46,400 nucleotides of DNA from Mycolicibacterium sp. 018/SC-01/001 (GTDB lineage: Bacteria > Actinomycetota > Actinomycetes > Mycobacteriales > Mycobacteriaceae). The position numbers were made by a program, and so were the translations under genes. The stretch is taken from assembly GCF_007096635.1 (NCBI RefSeq), contig NZ_VKAA01000032.1:1-46400 (forward strand), given 5' to 3'. Below the pieces are notes generated by a model that was not told the origin of the DNA, searched no databases, and saw only the letters and a list, made by a program, of their open reading frames with translations. Shown in pieces: positions 7,175 to 16,447 of this stretch (position 1 is the first letter of the stretch; every line of letters starts with the position of its first letter).

Positions 7175-8161
7175 ATGCGACCGATGGCGGACTGCCCGAA
7201 GAACATGCACTACGGCCCGTGCGGCGGGGTCCGACCCGACGGGCAATGCGAGATGCGCGCCGGCGCCTGCGCATTCCCCGACGTGGTGCCGTGGGACGGC
7301 GCCTCAGCTCAACCGCGGCCGGTCGTAGCGCCGTTGGTGCTGACCGACTTCAGCTGCCTGCCCTTCGACCGGGCCGATCTGTCCGCCACCGCGGCGGCCC
7401 TGGCGGGATCCTGCGATGCCGTGCTCGTCGGTGAGCATCAGAACCGCCCGGATTTTCCGCCGACCGTGATGGCTCCGCTGCTCCTCGACGCCGGAGTGTC
7501 GCCGTGGATAACCCTGTCGTGCCGGGACCGCAACCGGGTGGTGCTCGAACAGGAGCTGCGCGGCCTCTCGCTCCTCGGGGTGCAGACGGTGCTCTGCGTG
7601 ACCGGGGACGGTCGCGCCTACGACGTCCGTCCCGATGTCACCCAGACCTTCGACCTGGACGGCCCGCGCCTCGTCGCGCTGGCAGCGTCGCTGGGCGTCA
7701 CCGCCGCGGTTCCCGAAACTCCCACTGCGCCGCCGGTTTCCGGGCGCCCCGCCCGCCTCGTCGCCAAGCAGCGGGCCGGCGCCGCCCTCGCGGTCCTCAA
7801 CCACATGACCACTCCGGATGTCGTGGCCTCGTTCATGGCGGCGGCCCGGTCGGCCGGCCTGACGATTCCCGTGCTCGGCGCGGTCGCGGTGATCACCGAC
7901 GACGTGTCGGCCGCTGTGCTGCAGGGGCTGCCCGGCCTCGCGGTGGATCCCGCCGTCGTCGCGACGATCCTGCACGCCCCGGATCCGGTGCAGGCCGGTA
8001 TCGAGGCCGCGGTCACCGAGGCGCGGGCACTGCTCGCCATCGATGGCGTCGAGGGCGTCAACATCTCCGGCCTCGCGTCGGCTGCGGGCACCCGGGCCGG
8101 CGCCGAGATCAAAGCCGAGGTCGGCCGGCGGGTGCGCGAGGAGGTGGATCATGGGCGATGA
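7175..8161 (+). CDS. Methylenetetrahydrofolate reductase-like protein with N-terminal four-Cys domain
   Basis: A 328-residue protein. Residues 5-36 carry four cysteines (C7, C16, C25, C32) in the pattern CPKxMxxGPCGGVxxDGxCE...C, which is the MTHFR C-terminal-type zinc/Fe-S domain (PF12225), here placed at the N terminus. The rest resembles the MetF TIM barrel: VLVGEHQNRPDF, then SCRDRNR, then VLCVTGDG and LVAKQRAGA, the usual folate and FAD positions. It probably handles C1-folate. An ATG at 7184 is an alternative start. Its last 11 bases overlap the methyltransferase gene, so the two likely act in one C1-transfer reaction. Confidence 0.75.
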   Translation: MRPMADCPKNMHYGPCGGVRPDGQCEMRAGACAFPDVVPWDGASAQPRPVVAPLVLTDFSCLPFDRADLSATAAALAGSCDAVLVGEHQNRPDFPPTVMAPLLLDAGVSPWITLSCRDRNRVVLEQELRGLSLLGVQTVLCVTGDGRAYDVRPDVTQTFDLDGPRLVALAASLGVTAAVPETPTAPPVSGRPARLVAKQRAGAALAVLNHMTTPDVVASFMAAARSAGLTIPVLGAVAVITDDVSAAVLQGLPGLAVDPAVVATILHAPDPVQAGIEAAVTEARALLAIDGVEGVNISGLASAAGTRAGAEIKAEVGRRVREEVDHGR

Positions 8162-8933
8162 CGCGATGTCCGCGGAGTTCGACACGGTCGCGTCGTGGAC
8201 CGCGGAGGTGGCCACAGATCTGGGACCGGCCTACCACGTTCCTGCCGGATGCCGCGGCAGCGGTAACCCGGCCGCGCTCGACTGGCTGATCGAGCACCTC
8301 GCGCTGCGCGCCGGCGAACGGCTGCTGGACTGCGGCGCCGGAGTGGGTGGGCCCGCGGCGTACGCCGTCGAGCGACGACCGGTGTCTCCGGTGCTCGTGG
8401 ACCCCGAGCACGGCGCGTGCGCGGCCGCGGCGTCCCTGTTCGGCTATCCCACCGTGCAGGCGAGCGCCGATGCGCTGCCGCTCGCCGACGAATCCGTCGA
8501 TGCCGCGTGGTGTCTCGGGGTGCTGTGCACGATGCGCGCACACACCGCGGTGCTCACCGAGTTGCGGCGGGTGGTTCGATCGCCCGGCCGTATCGGCGTG
8601 CTCGTGTTCGTCGCACAGGAAGACATCGCCTCCGCGGACCGGCCGGACGGCAATCATTTTCCGACGCCGGTCTCTTTGCAGCGCTCACTCACCGCGGCGG
8701 GGTTGATCGTCGAGGCCCGCGTCGCCACGTCGGACCTGCCCGCGATGCCAGACGACTGGCAGGAGAAGGTGAAACGCGTCGACGACGAATTGGAGCGGCG
8801 TCACCACGGCGAGCCCGCATGGGAGACGTCGGAGCGTCAATCCACGCAGATGGGCGACCTGCTCGGCGCGGGTCGCATCACCGGGGAGGTGCTCAGCCTG
8901 CGCCGCGGTGACGGTCAGCGCAGCGGAAAGTGA
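8151..8933 (+). CDS. SAM-dependent methyltransferase (class I)
   Basis: A 260-residue protein with motif I for S-adenosylmethionine at LLDCGAGVGGPAAY (about residues 60-73), an acidic motif II (VLVDPEHG) and motif post-II DALPLADESVDAAWCLGVLC, the usual ubiE/methyltransferase-11 layout. The ATG at 8151 follows GAGGAGG with 6-7 bases spacing and lies inside the end of the folate-enzyme gene, so translation is coupled. The substrate is not predictable. The end overlaps the convergent MinD-like gene by 19 bases. Confidence 0.85.
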   Translation: MGDDAMSAEFDTVASWTAEVATDLGPAYHVPAGCRGSGNPAALDWLIEHLALRAGERLLDCGAGVGGPAAYAVERRPVSPVLVDPEHGACAAAASLFGYPTVQASADALPLADESVDAAWCLGVLCTMRAHTAVLTELRRVVRSPGRIGVLVFVAQEDIASADRPDGNHFPTPVSLQRSLTAAGLIVEARVATSDLPAMPDDWQEKVKRVDDELERRHHGEPAWETSERQSTQMGDLLGAGRITGEVLSLRRGDGQRSGK

Positions 8934-10093
8934 CTTGCGAGGGCGGCGCAGATCTCGACGAACTTCTCGCGGGCAGCGGCCGACATGGCCGCGGTGCCGT
9001 CGATGACACCGCCCGGGCGCAGGTCCCCGTCGAAGGGCACCTCGATCACGAGCTGGCCGTGGCCTGAGAACTGCTGCGCCAGAATCGTTCTCGTCCGTTT
9101 CGTGGCATGGCCGTCGGAATCGTTGAGCACCACCACGGTGCGCTGCAGCAGGGAGTTCAGCCCGTGTGCGGCCAGCCAGTCCAATGTCTGACCCGCCGCG
9201 GCGGCGCCGTCGACCCAGGGTGAGGACACGACGACGAGCGCGTCCAGGTCGCGCAACGCTTCCTGGGTCACCGGTGCGTCCATCGTCGAGCTGCAGTCGA
9301 CGACGGCGATCGTGAAGTACCGATCCAGGCGGGCCACCGCCTCGCGATACAAGGCCGGATCGAGCACCCGCCGCCGCGCCGGCGTCGCCTCACCGGCCAG
9401 CACGAACAGCCCGGCGGTGTTGCTGCCGACCCGATTTCGGACATCCGCGAAGGTGTCGAGGTGCCGATCGGTGGCCAGCTCCCAGAACGAACCCTGCACC
9501 CGCGGATCGATGCGGCTGCCCAGTTTGCCGAACGCAGTGTCGGCATCGACGGCGATCACGCGATCGTCCTGGCGCAGTTCGGCGAACACGGAGCCGATGC
9601 AGGCCGAGACGGTGGTCTTGCCGACGCCGCCCTTGCCGAGAACCCCGACTTTGAAATTCCCGCGCAATGGCGCGCGCACCGCTGCCTCGAGGGCGGCGAT
9701 TCGTCGCTCGGCCGGTGACGGGCCGACATTGACGGCACCGAAGGTCAGCTTGTACAGCAGCCGTCGCCAACCGTGCGCCGGCACGTTCTTGCGCACCGGC
9801 ACGAGCTCGGCCGGTCGGATGCGATCGGCGTAGGAGTGCGGCTGCGCCGCCAGCACGGTGGTCTCCGGCTCGGTCGGATTGCCCGGCCACGCCGGGGGTG
9901 GTGGGCCGTGTGGCGGCCGGGCGGCGGGGCCGGCCGGGGCACCGGACCCGGGCGGGCCGGGAGCACGGACCAGCCGGGGCACCGGGCCGGTGTCGCCGTC
10001 GGCGGGTGGTGCGAACACGGCGGGTTGAGGAGTCGGCGGAGTGTCGTCGGACGGATCCGGTCCACTGCGCGCCATCTCATCGCGGTCGGTCAC
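8915..10093 (-). CDS. MinD/ParA-like ATPase of the ESX-1 region (Rv3860 type)
   Basis: A 392-residue protein. The first 100 residues are rich in Pro and Ala, followed by a MinD-like ATPase with deviant Walker A GKGGVGKTT (about residues 154-162), a switch aspartate in VIAVDADTAFGKL and a second in VVDCSSTMD. The linker GWRRLLYKLTFGAVNVGPSPAE just before the ATPase is matched in EspI of this window. Length and position correspond to Rv3860 near whiB6 and espE in M. tuberculosis. The role is unknown; EspI-like control of ESX-1 in response to ATP is an inference. It starts with GTG preceded by AGGAGGAG. Confidence 0.82.
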   Translation of the reverse strand: MTDRDEMARSGPDPSDDTPPTPQPAVFAPPADGDTGPVPRLVRAPGPPGSGAPAGPAARPPHGPPPPAWPGNPTEPETTVLAAQPHSYADRIRPAELVPVRKNVPAHGWRRLLYKLTFGAVNVGPSPAERRIAALEAAVRAPLRGNFKVGVLGKGGVGKTTVSACIGSVFAELRQDDRVIAVDADTAFGKLGSRIDPRVQGSFWELATDRHLDTFADVRNRVGSNTAGLFVLAGEATPARRRVLDPALYREAVARLDRYFTIAVVDCSSTMDAPVTQEALRDLDALVVVSSPWVDGAAAAGQTLDWLAAHGLNSLLQRTVVVLNDSDGHATKRTRTILAQQFSGHGQLVIEVPFDGDLRPGGVIDGTAAMSAAAREKFVEICAALASHFPLR

Positions 10094-10382
10094 AGCGCGT
10101 CTCCTCCTCGATGCGGTCCGCGGCAGCCTCCCAGGCTACGGGTCGGCGGCACGAGCAAAGAACTCCGGGGACCCTCGTCGCCGCAGTGGTCGGCGGCATC
10201 GGTGAGCGGGTGCCGCACCGCCCGCTCCGCGCCAGGTGTGAATGGCATCGTTCTTCTCGGCCGCTGTTCTGGCAGGTCCACACACTGCGGCGCCGCCCTC
10301 ACGCAGATCGTGGTGCGCGAAATTGGTGTCTGAGGTGGGGGTTGAGCGCTGGTAGGCTGCCCGTGGGAAGGGGTGATCACGC
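10094..10382. other. Divergent spacer upstream of espE
   Basis: 289 bases between the Rv3860-like gene (minus strand) and espE (plus strand). It must hold the promoters for both directions, including that of the long espE-to-eccD1 unit. I could not identify a convincing -35/-10 pair. AAGGGG about 11 bases before the espE ATG may serve as its ribosome site. The overlapping open frames here are shadows. Confidence 0.4.
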
Positions 10383-11519
10383 ATGGTTGCAGCCGGTGCC
10401 GTCGACGTGTTCGGCAAAGATGTCGACGGTCTCTGCGCGCCCGACATCCTGGGTGCCGGGCAACGCCTGATCACCGGTATGCGCGCGACGACGGGACAGG
10501 GCCGGCCCGACTCCGGGGACATGTTCGCCCTGGGTGCCGCCGGCTTCCTCAGCGCGGCCCAGACCGTGGGCGCCGCCTACCCTCGGGACAGCTGGCAGGG
10601 CGCGGGCGCTGCGGCGTACACCGCGGCCACCCGCCGCGTGGCCGGCAGGACCGAGGCGCTGGCAGTTCTGGATCGCGGCGTGCACGAGGTCATCGACCGG
10701 GAAGCCGCCCAGATCGTCCGTCGCCGCGAGACCTTGGACCAGCAGTTCACCCGGCTGTCGTCGCTGCGTCGCGCGACCGGATCGCTCGCGGCGATTCCGG
10801 GCGTCGGGATCGCGATGCGGTCAGCGGTGGAGATGGCCGCCGTGACCGCCGCGGTCGACGTGTGCGGCACCGAGCTGCGCGACCTGGCCGCCGACACCGC
10901 GACCAACGCCGACCGGCTGCGGCGTATCGCCGGCGACTATCAGGAACTCACCGACGCGGCCGCAGTCACCGGCGAGATAGTGCCCTCCGACGAGACGGAG
11001 CCCTCCGACGAGAACAGGGCTCCTGACGAGACCGGCCCCACCGGCGAGCCCGGCGGCGTCCCGGCTCCGATGGACACGGTCGGCGCGGATGTTCCGGCGA
11101 CGCCGCCGCTGGACGCGTGCCCGGCCTCCTGCGCAGCCACTTCACCCCAGGCAGACGAGCAGTCGGCGATGCAGGGAGACCTGATGTCGGGTCTGACATC
11201 GGCGTTCGGGGCTGTCGGCGGCATGCTCGGTGCCGCGGTGGCGCCGCTCGCCGCTGTGCTCAGCGGAGTGGTCTCCGCCGCGGGGCAGATCCCGTCGTCG
11301 ACGTCGCAGGCCACTGCCGTCGAGCCACCCGAGGAAGACGCACCGAATTCAGCGGCCGAGTGCCGCACCGACGAGCCGCCGCGGGACTCTCCTCCCGAGC
11401 CCGACACCGGACCGGCGGACACCTCCGGTGCGGCGCCGGCGGTAGCGGAACCGCAGGAGCGGGTACCGAATCCGCAACCGTCGGCACCTCCGCCCGCAGC
11501 CACCCGCCCCCCACAGTGA
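10383..11519 (+). CDS. espE: ESX-1 secretion-associated protein EspE
   Basis: A 378-residue EspA/EspE-family substrate. Residues 1-200 are helical with the WxG turn at W71-Q-G73 (SWQGAGAAAY), the hairpin between the two helices of a WXG100-like unit. A hydrophobic region (GSLAAIPGVGIAMRSAVEMAAVTAAVDV) may insert in membrane. The C-terminal 160 residues are acidic, Pro/Ala-rich and probably disordered, with one hydrophobic patch. It is followed after about 20 bases by espF, its co-secreted partner. It opens the plus-strand ESX-1 arm. Confidence 0.88.
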   Translation: MVAAGAVDVFGKDVDGLCAPDILGAGQRLITGMRATTGQGRPDSGDMFALGAAGFLSAAQTVGAAYPRDSWQGAGAAAYTAATRRVAGRTEALAVLDRGVHEVIDREAAQIVRRRETLDQQFTRLSSLRRATGSLAAIPGVGIAMRSAVEMAAVTAAVDVCGTELRDLAADTATNADRLRRIAGDYQELTDAAAVTGEIVPSDETEPSDENRAPDETGPTGEPGGVPAPMDTVGADVPATPPLDACPASCAATSPQADEQSAMQGDLMSGLTSAFGAVGGMLGAAVAPLAAVLSGVVSAAGQIPSSTSQATAVEPPEEDAPNSAAECRTDEPPRDSPPEPDTGPADTSGAAPAVAEPQERVPNPQPSAPPPAATRPPQ

Positions 11520-11542
11520 CGACAGCAGGAGACGAACCGGTG

Positions 11543-11845
11543 ATGTCCCACGTCGACCTCTCAGTGACTCCGGCGCACCTGCACGAGCTGGCAGCGGTCC
11601 AGCACCGGGCGGCGGCAGAGCTGATGGCCGCCTGCAATCAGGTCGTCGACGGCGACGCCAGCGTGCGGGCATCGCACGGTGTCATCGCGTCGTCCACCGC
11701 CGGTGCGTTGCGAGCAGTCCAGCAGGCACGTGCCGATGCGGCCGTCGCGATCGCCGCCCAGACAGGCGCGCTCGGTGAGCACCTCGCCGGAGCCGCGCGT
11801 CGCTATGAGGCCACCGATCACGCCTCGGGCGATCGGATGCGCTGA
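11543..11845 (+). CDS. espF: ESX-1 secretion-associated protein EspF
   Basis: A 100-residue EspC/EspF-family protein, all helical, with the C-terminal type VII export signal YxxxD at Y88-EAT-D92. It is expected to pair with EspE. In-frame GTG at 11540 lies directly before the ATG; AGGAG at 11527-11531 is 8 bases from the GTG and 11 from the ATG, so either may be used. Its TGA overlaps the espG1 ATG by one base. The open frame extends back over espE but that is not coding. Confidence 0.9.
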   Translation: MSHVDLSVTPAHLHELAAVQHRAAAELMAACNQVVDGDASVRASHGVIASSTAGALRAVQQARADAAVAIAAQTGALGEHLAGAARRYEATDHASGDRMR

Positions 11846-12702
11846 TGGCCAGCCCGTTCTTCGGCGACGCCGAGCCCACGCACTTCGACGACGTCGTGGG
11901 CGTCGAGGTGACGATCGACGGCATGCTCGTCATCGCGGATCTGCTGCACCTCGTGGACTTCCCGCTGGCCCTCGGGATCCGGCCCAACATTCCCTACGAG
12001 GACCAGCGCAAGATCGTGGCCGAGCAGGTCACCCGCGACCTCACCGCACAGGGCATCCTGACCGCGTTCGGCGACCCGCACCCCGAGGTCGCGGCGATGG
12101 TCGATGCGTTGAGCCGACCCGACCGCACGCTCGACTGCCGATGGTGGCGCCGCGACGTCGGCGGCAAGATGGTCCGCTTCGTCGTGTGCCGCAAGGGAGA
12201 CCGCCACGTCGTGGCCGCCCGCGACGAGGACATGCTGGTCCTGCAGCGCGTCGCCCCGCAGATCGGACTGGCCGCCATGGTGAACGTGGTGATCGGGGAC
12301 GCGGAGCCGGCATCGGTCGAACCGCTCACCGGCATCGCGTCGCGCCTGGCCGATGTGCGCACGGCCGATCAGCTGGCGAACTACGGTCAGCCACCCGTCT
12401 CGGCGAAGATCTACGCCGACGCGATCGCGAACCCCGCGAGCTGGGTGGAGATCACCGCCAACGAACGGCACCCGGGCGGAACGTATTCTCAGGCAGGTGT
12501 CGGGGCGGGGGTGCTCGACTCGACGCATGGCCGCATCGTGTCGATTCCCCGCCGCGTGAACGGGGAGCTCTACGGCAGCTTCCTGCCGGGGAGCCCCGAG
12601 AATCTGCAGCGGGCGCTGGACGGATTGATGGAGTTCCTGCCGTCGACGACGTGGTTCGAACGCAACGAGACCGCAGGCGCCTACGCGGCGTACCCGGACT
12701 GA
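11845..12702 (+). CDS. espG1: ESX-1 secretion-associated chaperone EspG1
   Basis: A 285-residue cytosolic chaperone. The length and the segments VEVTIDGMLVIADLLHLVDFP, LDCRWWRRD and the C-terminal LPGSPENLQRALDGLMEFLP fit the EspG family, which binds the tip of PE-PPE pairs and delivers them to the ESX machine. In this window the natural clients are PE35 and PPE68. It starts within the TGATG overlap with espF and is followed 15 bases later by espH. Confidence 0.92.
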   Translation: MASPFFGDAEPTHFDDVVGVEVTIDGMLVIADLLHLVDFPLALGIRPNIPYEDQRKIVAEQVTRDLTAQGILTAFGDPHPEVAAMVDALSRPDRTLDCRWWRRDVGGKMVRFVVCRKGDRHVVAARDEDMLVLQRVAPQIGLAAMVNVVIGDAEPASVEPLTGIASRLADVRTADQLANYGQPPVSAKIYADAIANPASWVEITANERHPGGTYSQAGVGAGVLDSTHGRIVSIPRRVNGELYGSFLPGSPENLQRALDGLMEFLPSTTWFERNETAGAYAAYPD

Positions 12703-12717
12703 GAAAGGCAACCGCAG

Positions 12718-13245
12718 GTGACACACCCCCCGCACGGTCCCTCCGACGGTGAGGACCAGGACGACTTGGCGGCGCTGGATTTCAGCGCCGCCGGTTCCGA
12801 TGCGGGTGAGACGGATCTGTCCGCGCTGCTGGCCGACTACCCGACCGAAGAGCCCGGTGACCGTCTCGAGTTCGAGCCCGCGGCCGACATTGACGTCGAC
12901 GGCGTCCCCGCCATGCCGTTGTTCACGGTCACCAATCCGCCCGGCACGGTGACCGTGACGACGTACATGGACGGCCGCGTGCACCGCGTCGACCTGTCAC
13001 CCGGCGCCGCGACCATGGCCGAATCCGTACTGGGCGAGGAGATCGTCGTCATCGCCGGTCTGGCCACCCAGGACGCAAGATCCGCGCAGTACTCGATCAT
13101 GCTCGAGGAGATGCGTGAGCAGGGGCACGACAACGCCACCACCCGCGACTTCCTGACCCGCGACCTCGACCTCCCCACCCCCGAACAGGCGCAGGCCGCA
13201 CGGGCTGAACTGTTCACGACTCGGTATGCAGGTGAGCATGACTGA
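12718..13245 (+). CDS. espH: ESX-1 secretion-associated protein EspH
   Basis: A 175-residue acidic cytosolic protein. The N-terminal 60 residues are very rich in Asp/Glu and low in complexity. The C-terminal part (VTVTTYMDGRVHRVDLSPGAATM...VLAEEI-like region) matches EspH (Rv3867). EspH is thought to act as an export chaperone for EspE/EspF. It starts with GTG at 12718 with AAAGG upstream. Its end overlaps the first codons of the longer eccA1 frame, and the next gene starts 8 bases before its stop. Confidence 0.87.
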   Translation: MTHPPHGPSDGEDQDDLAALDFSAAGSDAGETDLSALLADYPTEEPGDRLEFEPAADIDVDGVPAMPLFTVTNPPGTVTVTTYMDGRVHRVDLSPGAATMAESVLGEEIVVIAGLATQDARSAQYSIMLEEMREQGHDNATTRDFLTRDLDLPTPEQAQAARAELFTTRYAGEHD

Positions 13246-14962
13246 CCATCTGGCAAGCGTTTTCGGCACCGCGGTGGGCATGCTGCCCACCTCTCCGGCG
13301 CGGTCGTTGGAGATGTTCACCGAGATCACCGACTACGACGAAACCGCGTGCGACGCCTGGGTGGGCCGCATCCGGTGCGGTGACACCGACCGGGTGACGA
13401 TGTTCCGCGCCTGGTACTCGCGGACCAATTTCGGCCAGTTGGCCGGGGCCGCCGAGTTGTCGATGAACAGCGTCGGTGCCCGGGTGCCGATCGGTGGCAT
13501 GTTCGGGCAGATCACCTACCCGGTGAACTCGCCACTGGCCATCACGATGGGCTTCGCGGTCACCGAAGCCGGGGTGGGTAATTACGCCGACGCGATGGAG
13601 GCGCTCGACGAGGTGCCGTCGGCCGGCGCCGAACACCTGGTGTCGTGGGTGAAGGCCGTCGTCTACGGCGCCGCGCAGCGGTGGACCGACGTGATCGACG
13701 AGGTGCGCAGCGCCGCCAACACGTGGCCGGACAAATTCCTCGCCGCGGCCGCCGGGGTGGCCCACGGGGTCGCGGCAGCCAATCTCGGCCTGTTCACCGA
13801 AGCGGAAAGCCGCCTCGTGGAGGCGAATTCGTCGCCGGCCGGGGAAGCCTGCAACCGGGCGATCGCCTGGTATCTCGCGATGTCATATCGCAGCCTGGGC
13901 AACGAAGAAGCCGCGGTGCGCCTGCTCGAATGGCTGCAGGCGTCCTATCCGTCCCCGGAAGTCGCTGCCGCGCTACGGGATCCGGCGTACCGGTTGCAGA
14001 CCACCACGGCCGAGCAGATCGCCTCCCGGCGCGACCCCTGGGATCCGGCCAGCGTCGAGGCCGACACGTCCGGCCGGGAAGCCCTGCTCGCCGAGGCGCA
14101 AGCCGAACTGGACCGGCAGATCGGTCTGACGCGGGTGAAGGAGCAGATCGAGCGGTACCGGGCCGCCACACAGATGGCCAAGGTGCGTGCCGCACGCGGG
14201 ATGAAGGTCGCCCAGGCGTCCAAGCACATGATCTTCACCGGACCGCCCGGCACCGGGAAGACGACGATCGCGCGGGTGGTGGCCAACATCCTGGCCGGGC
14301 TCGGGGTGATCGCCGAACCCAAGCTCGTCGAAACGTCGCGCAAGGATTTCGTCGCCGAGTACGAGGGCCAGTCGGCGGTCAAGACCGCGAGGACCATCGA
14401 CCGCGCCATGGGCGGCGTGCTGTTCATCGACGAGGCGTACACGCTGGTGCAGGAACGTGACGGGCGGGCCGACCCGTTCGGCACCGAGGCGCTGGACACG
14501 CTGCTGGCGCGGATGGAGAACGACCGCGACCGCCTGGTCGTGATCATCGCGGGGTACCGCAACGACATCGACCGGTTGTTGGAGACCAACGACGGGCTGC
14601 GATCCCGCTTCTCGACCCGCATCGAGTTCGACTCGTACTCCCCGGACGAGATCGTCGACATCGCCAAAGTGATTGCTGAGGCCAATGATTCGACGCTCAG
14701 CGACACCGCGGCCAAGCAAGTGCTCGATGCGGCCACGCTGCTGAGCCAGAGCACGGCGGGCGGCAAGCCGGCCCTCGACGTCGCCGGGAACGGTCGCTAC
14801 GCGCGCCAGCTGGTGGAGGCCGGAGAGCAGAGCCGCGACATGCGCTTGGCGCGGTCGGTTGATTTCGAAAGCCTCGGGGTCGAGGAACTCAGCGAGATCA
14901 GCGGTGAGGACATGGCGGCGGCGATCGCGTCGGTGCACGGCCGGATGAACATCAGCGGGTAG
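13238..14962 (+). CDS. eccA1: ESX-1 AAA+ ATPase EccA1
   Basis: A 574-residue cytosolic ATPase, almost exactly the length of the M. tuberculosis protein. Residues 1-280 are a TPR-like helical domain; the CbxX/CfqX AAA+ domain follows, with Walker A GPPGTGKTT at about residue 335, Walker B GVLFIDEAYTL, and sensor regions IIAGY and GLRSRF. EccA acts on ESX substrates such as EspC and PPE proteins in the cytosol. The ATG at 13238 (MTDHLASVF) is chosen over 13226 because it aligns with the known start of EccA1. Confidence 0.96.
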   Translation: MTDHLASVFGTAVGMLPTSPARSLEMFTEITDYDETACDAWVGRIRCGDTDRVTMFRAWYSRTNFGQLAGAAELSMNSVGARVPIGGMFGQITYPVNSPLAITMGFAVTEAGVGNYADAMEALDEVPSAGAEHLVSWVKAVVYGAAQRWTDVIDEVRSAANTWPDKFLAAAAGVAHGVAAANLGLFTEAESRLVEANSSPAGEACNRAIAWYLAMSYRSLGNEEAAVRLLEWLQASYPSPEVAAALRDPAYRLQTTTAEQIASRRDPWDPASVEADTSGREALLAEAQAELDRQIGLTRVKEQIERYRAATQMAKVRAARGMKVAQASKHMIFTGPPGTGKTTIARVVANILAGLGVIAEPKLVETSRKDFVAEYEGQSAVKTARTIDRAMGGVLFIDEAYTLVQERDGRADPFGTEALDTLLARMENDRDRLVVIIAGYRNDIDRLLETNDGLRSRFSTRIEFDSYSPDEIVDIAKVIAEANDSTLSDTAAKQVLDAATLLSQSTAGGKPALDVAGNGRYARQLVEAGEQSRDMRLARSVDFESLGVEELSEISGEDMAAAIASVHGRMNISG

Positions 14963-14965
14963 ACG

Positions 14966-16447
14966 ATGGCAGGCTTTCGACTCACCACCAAGGTCCAGGT
15001 CAGCGGCTGGCGATTCCTGCTGCGCCGCGTCGAGCACGCCATCGTCCGCCGCGACACCCGCATGTTCGACGACCCGCTGCAGTTCTACAGCCGCGCAGTC
15101 AGCGCCGGCATCATCATCGCCGTCCTGATCTGCCTGGGTGCCGCGCTGCTGGCGTACTTCAAACCGCTCGGAAAGCGCGGCGGCGACAGCCTTCTCGTCG
15201 ACCGCACCACAAACCAGCTCTACGTCGTGCTACCCGACAACGGCCAACTGCGCCCGGTGTACAACCTCACGTCGGCGCGGCTGATCCTCGGCAGCACCGG
15301 TAACCCCGCCGCGGTGAAATCCCAAGAACTCGACAAGATGCCGAAGGGGCAGCCACTCGGCATCCCCGGCGCGCCGTACGCCACGCCGGTGGCGGCGGCG
15401 CCGGAGACGCAGTGGAGTCTGTGCGACACGGTCGTCAAACCCGAAAGCGTCGCACCGACCGTCGACACCTCGGTGCTGATCACCCCGCTGTCCCTGGACG
15501 GCTCGGTCGGCGCGATGCGCCCCGAGCAGGGCATGCTCGTCTCCTTCGAGGGCGCGAACTGGCTCGTCACCTCCACGGGGCGGCACGCCATCGACATGGC
15601 CGACCGCGCGGTGACCTCCGCGGTCGGCATTCCCGTCACGGCCAGGGCGACACCGATCTCCGAGGGCTTGTTCAACGCACTGCCCAATGCGGGTCCGTGG
15701 CGACTGCCCGACATCCCGGCCATCGGCGCCCCGAACACGGTCGGCCTGCCACCGGAACTGGTCATCGGCTCGGTGTTCACCACCGTCACCGACACCGGTG
15801 CGGGCTCCGACGAACAGAACTACGTCGTGCTGCCCGACGGCGTGGCCAAGGTCAACGCCACCACCGCCGCCGCACTGCGCGCGAGCAACTCGTTCGGCAT
15901 GATCTCGCCGCCGGCGATGGAATCCAGTGCCGTGGCCCGCATCCCGGAGCGGGTGTACGCCTCGCCGCTGCCGGACGTGCCGATGACGATGCTCGGCAGA
16001 CAGGACAACCCGACGCTGTGCTGGGCATGGCAGCGCGAACCGGGTGATCAATCGCCGAAGACCACGGTGATCGCCGGACGTCATCTGCCCCTGCTGCCGA
16101 GCGCGATGACCACCGGGATCGACCAGATCAGCGGGGACGCGACCGTGCACATCACCGGCGGGCAATTCATCCGGTTGCAGTCACCGGACCCGCGCTACGG
16201 CGAGAACCTCTACTACATCGACCCCCAGGGCGTGCGGTACGGCATCCCGGACGAGAAAACCGCCGCCACACTGGGTTTGACCGCACCGACGACGGCGCCG
16301 TGGCAGGTCGTCAGCCTACTCGTGGACGGCCCGGTGCTGTCGAAAGAGGCGGCACTGGTCGAACACGACACGCTGCCGCCCGATGTGAACCCGCGCAAGA
16401 TCAACGTCGGCGACGCGGCGGCGGCCAACAACGGAGGCGGTGGATGA
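14966..16447 (+). CDS. eccB1: ESX-1 membrane channel component EccB1
   Basis: A 493-residue protein with a cytosolic N-terminal helix (residues 1-43, with the typical TKVQVSGWRFLLRRVEHA), one TM helix at about 44-64, and a large periplasmic domain with R1-R4-type repeats (for example SLLVDRTTNQLYVVLPDNGQLRPVYNLTSARLIL). EccB forms the periplasmic part of the ESX core complex. It starts 3 bases after eccA1, and its stop overlaps the eccCa1 ATG (ATGA). Confidence 0.96.
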   Translation: MAGFRLTTKVQVSGWRFLLRRVEHAIVRRDTRMFDDPLQFYSRAVSAGIIIAVLICLGAALLAYFKPLGKRGGDSLLVDRTTNQLYVVLPDNGQLRPVYNLTSARLILGSTGNPAAVKSQELDKMPKGQPLGIPGAPYATPVAAAPETQWSLCDTVVKPESVAPTVDTSVLITPLSLDGSVGAMRPEQGMLVSFEGANWLVTSTGRHAIDMADRAVTSAVGIPVTARATPISEGLFNALPNAGPWRLPDIPAIGAPNTVGLPPELVIGSVFTTVTDTGAGSDEQNYVVLPDGVAKVNATTAAALRASNSFGMISPPAMESSAVARIPERVYASPLPDVPMTMLGRQDNPTLCWAWQREPGDQSPKTTVIAGRHLPLLPSAMTTGIDQISGDATVHITGGQFIRLQSPDPRYGENLYYIDPQGVRYGIPDEKTAATLGLTAPTTAPWQVVSLLVDGPVLSKEAALVEHDTLPPDVNPRKINVGDAAAANNGGGG

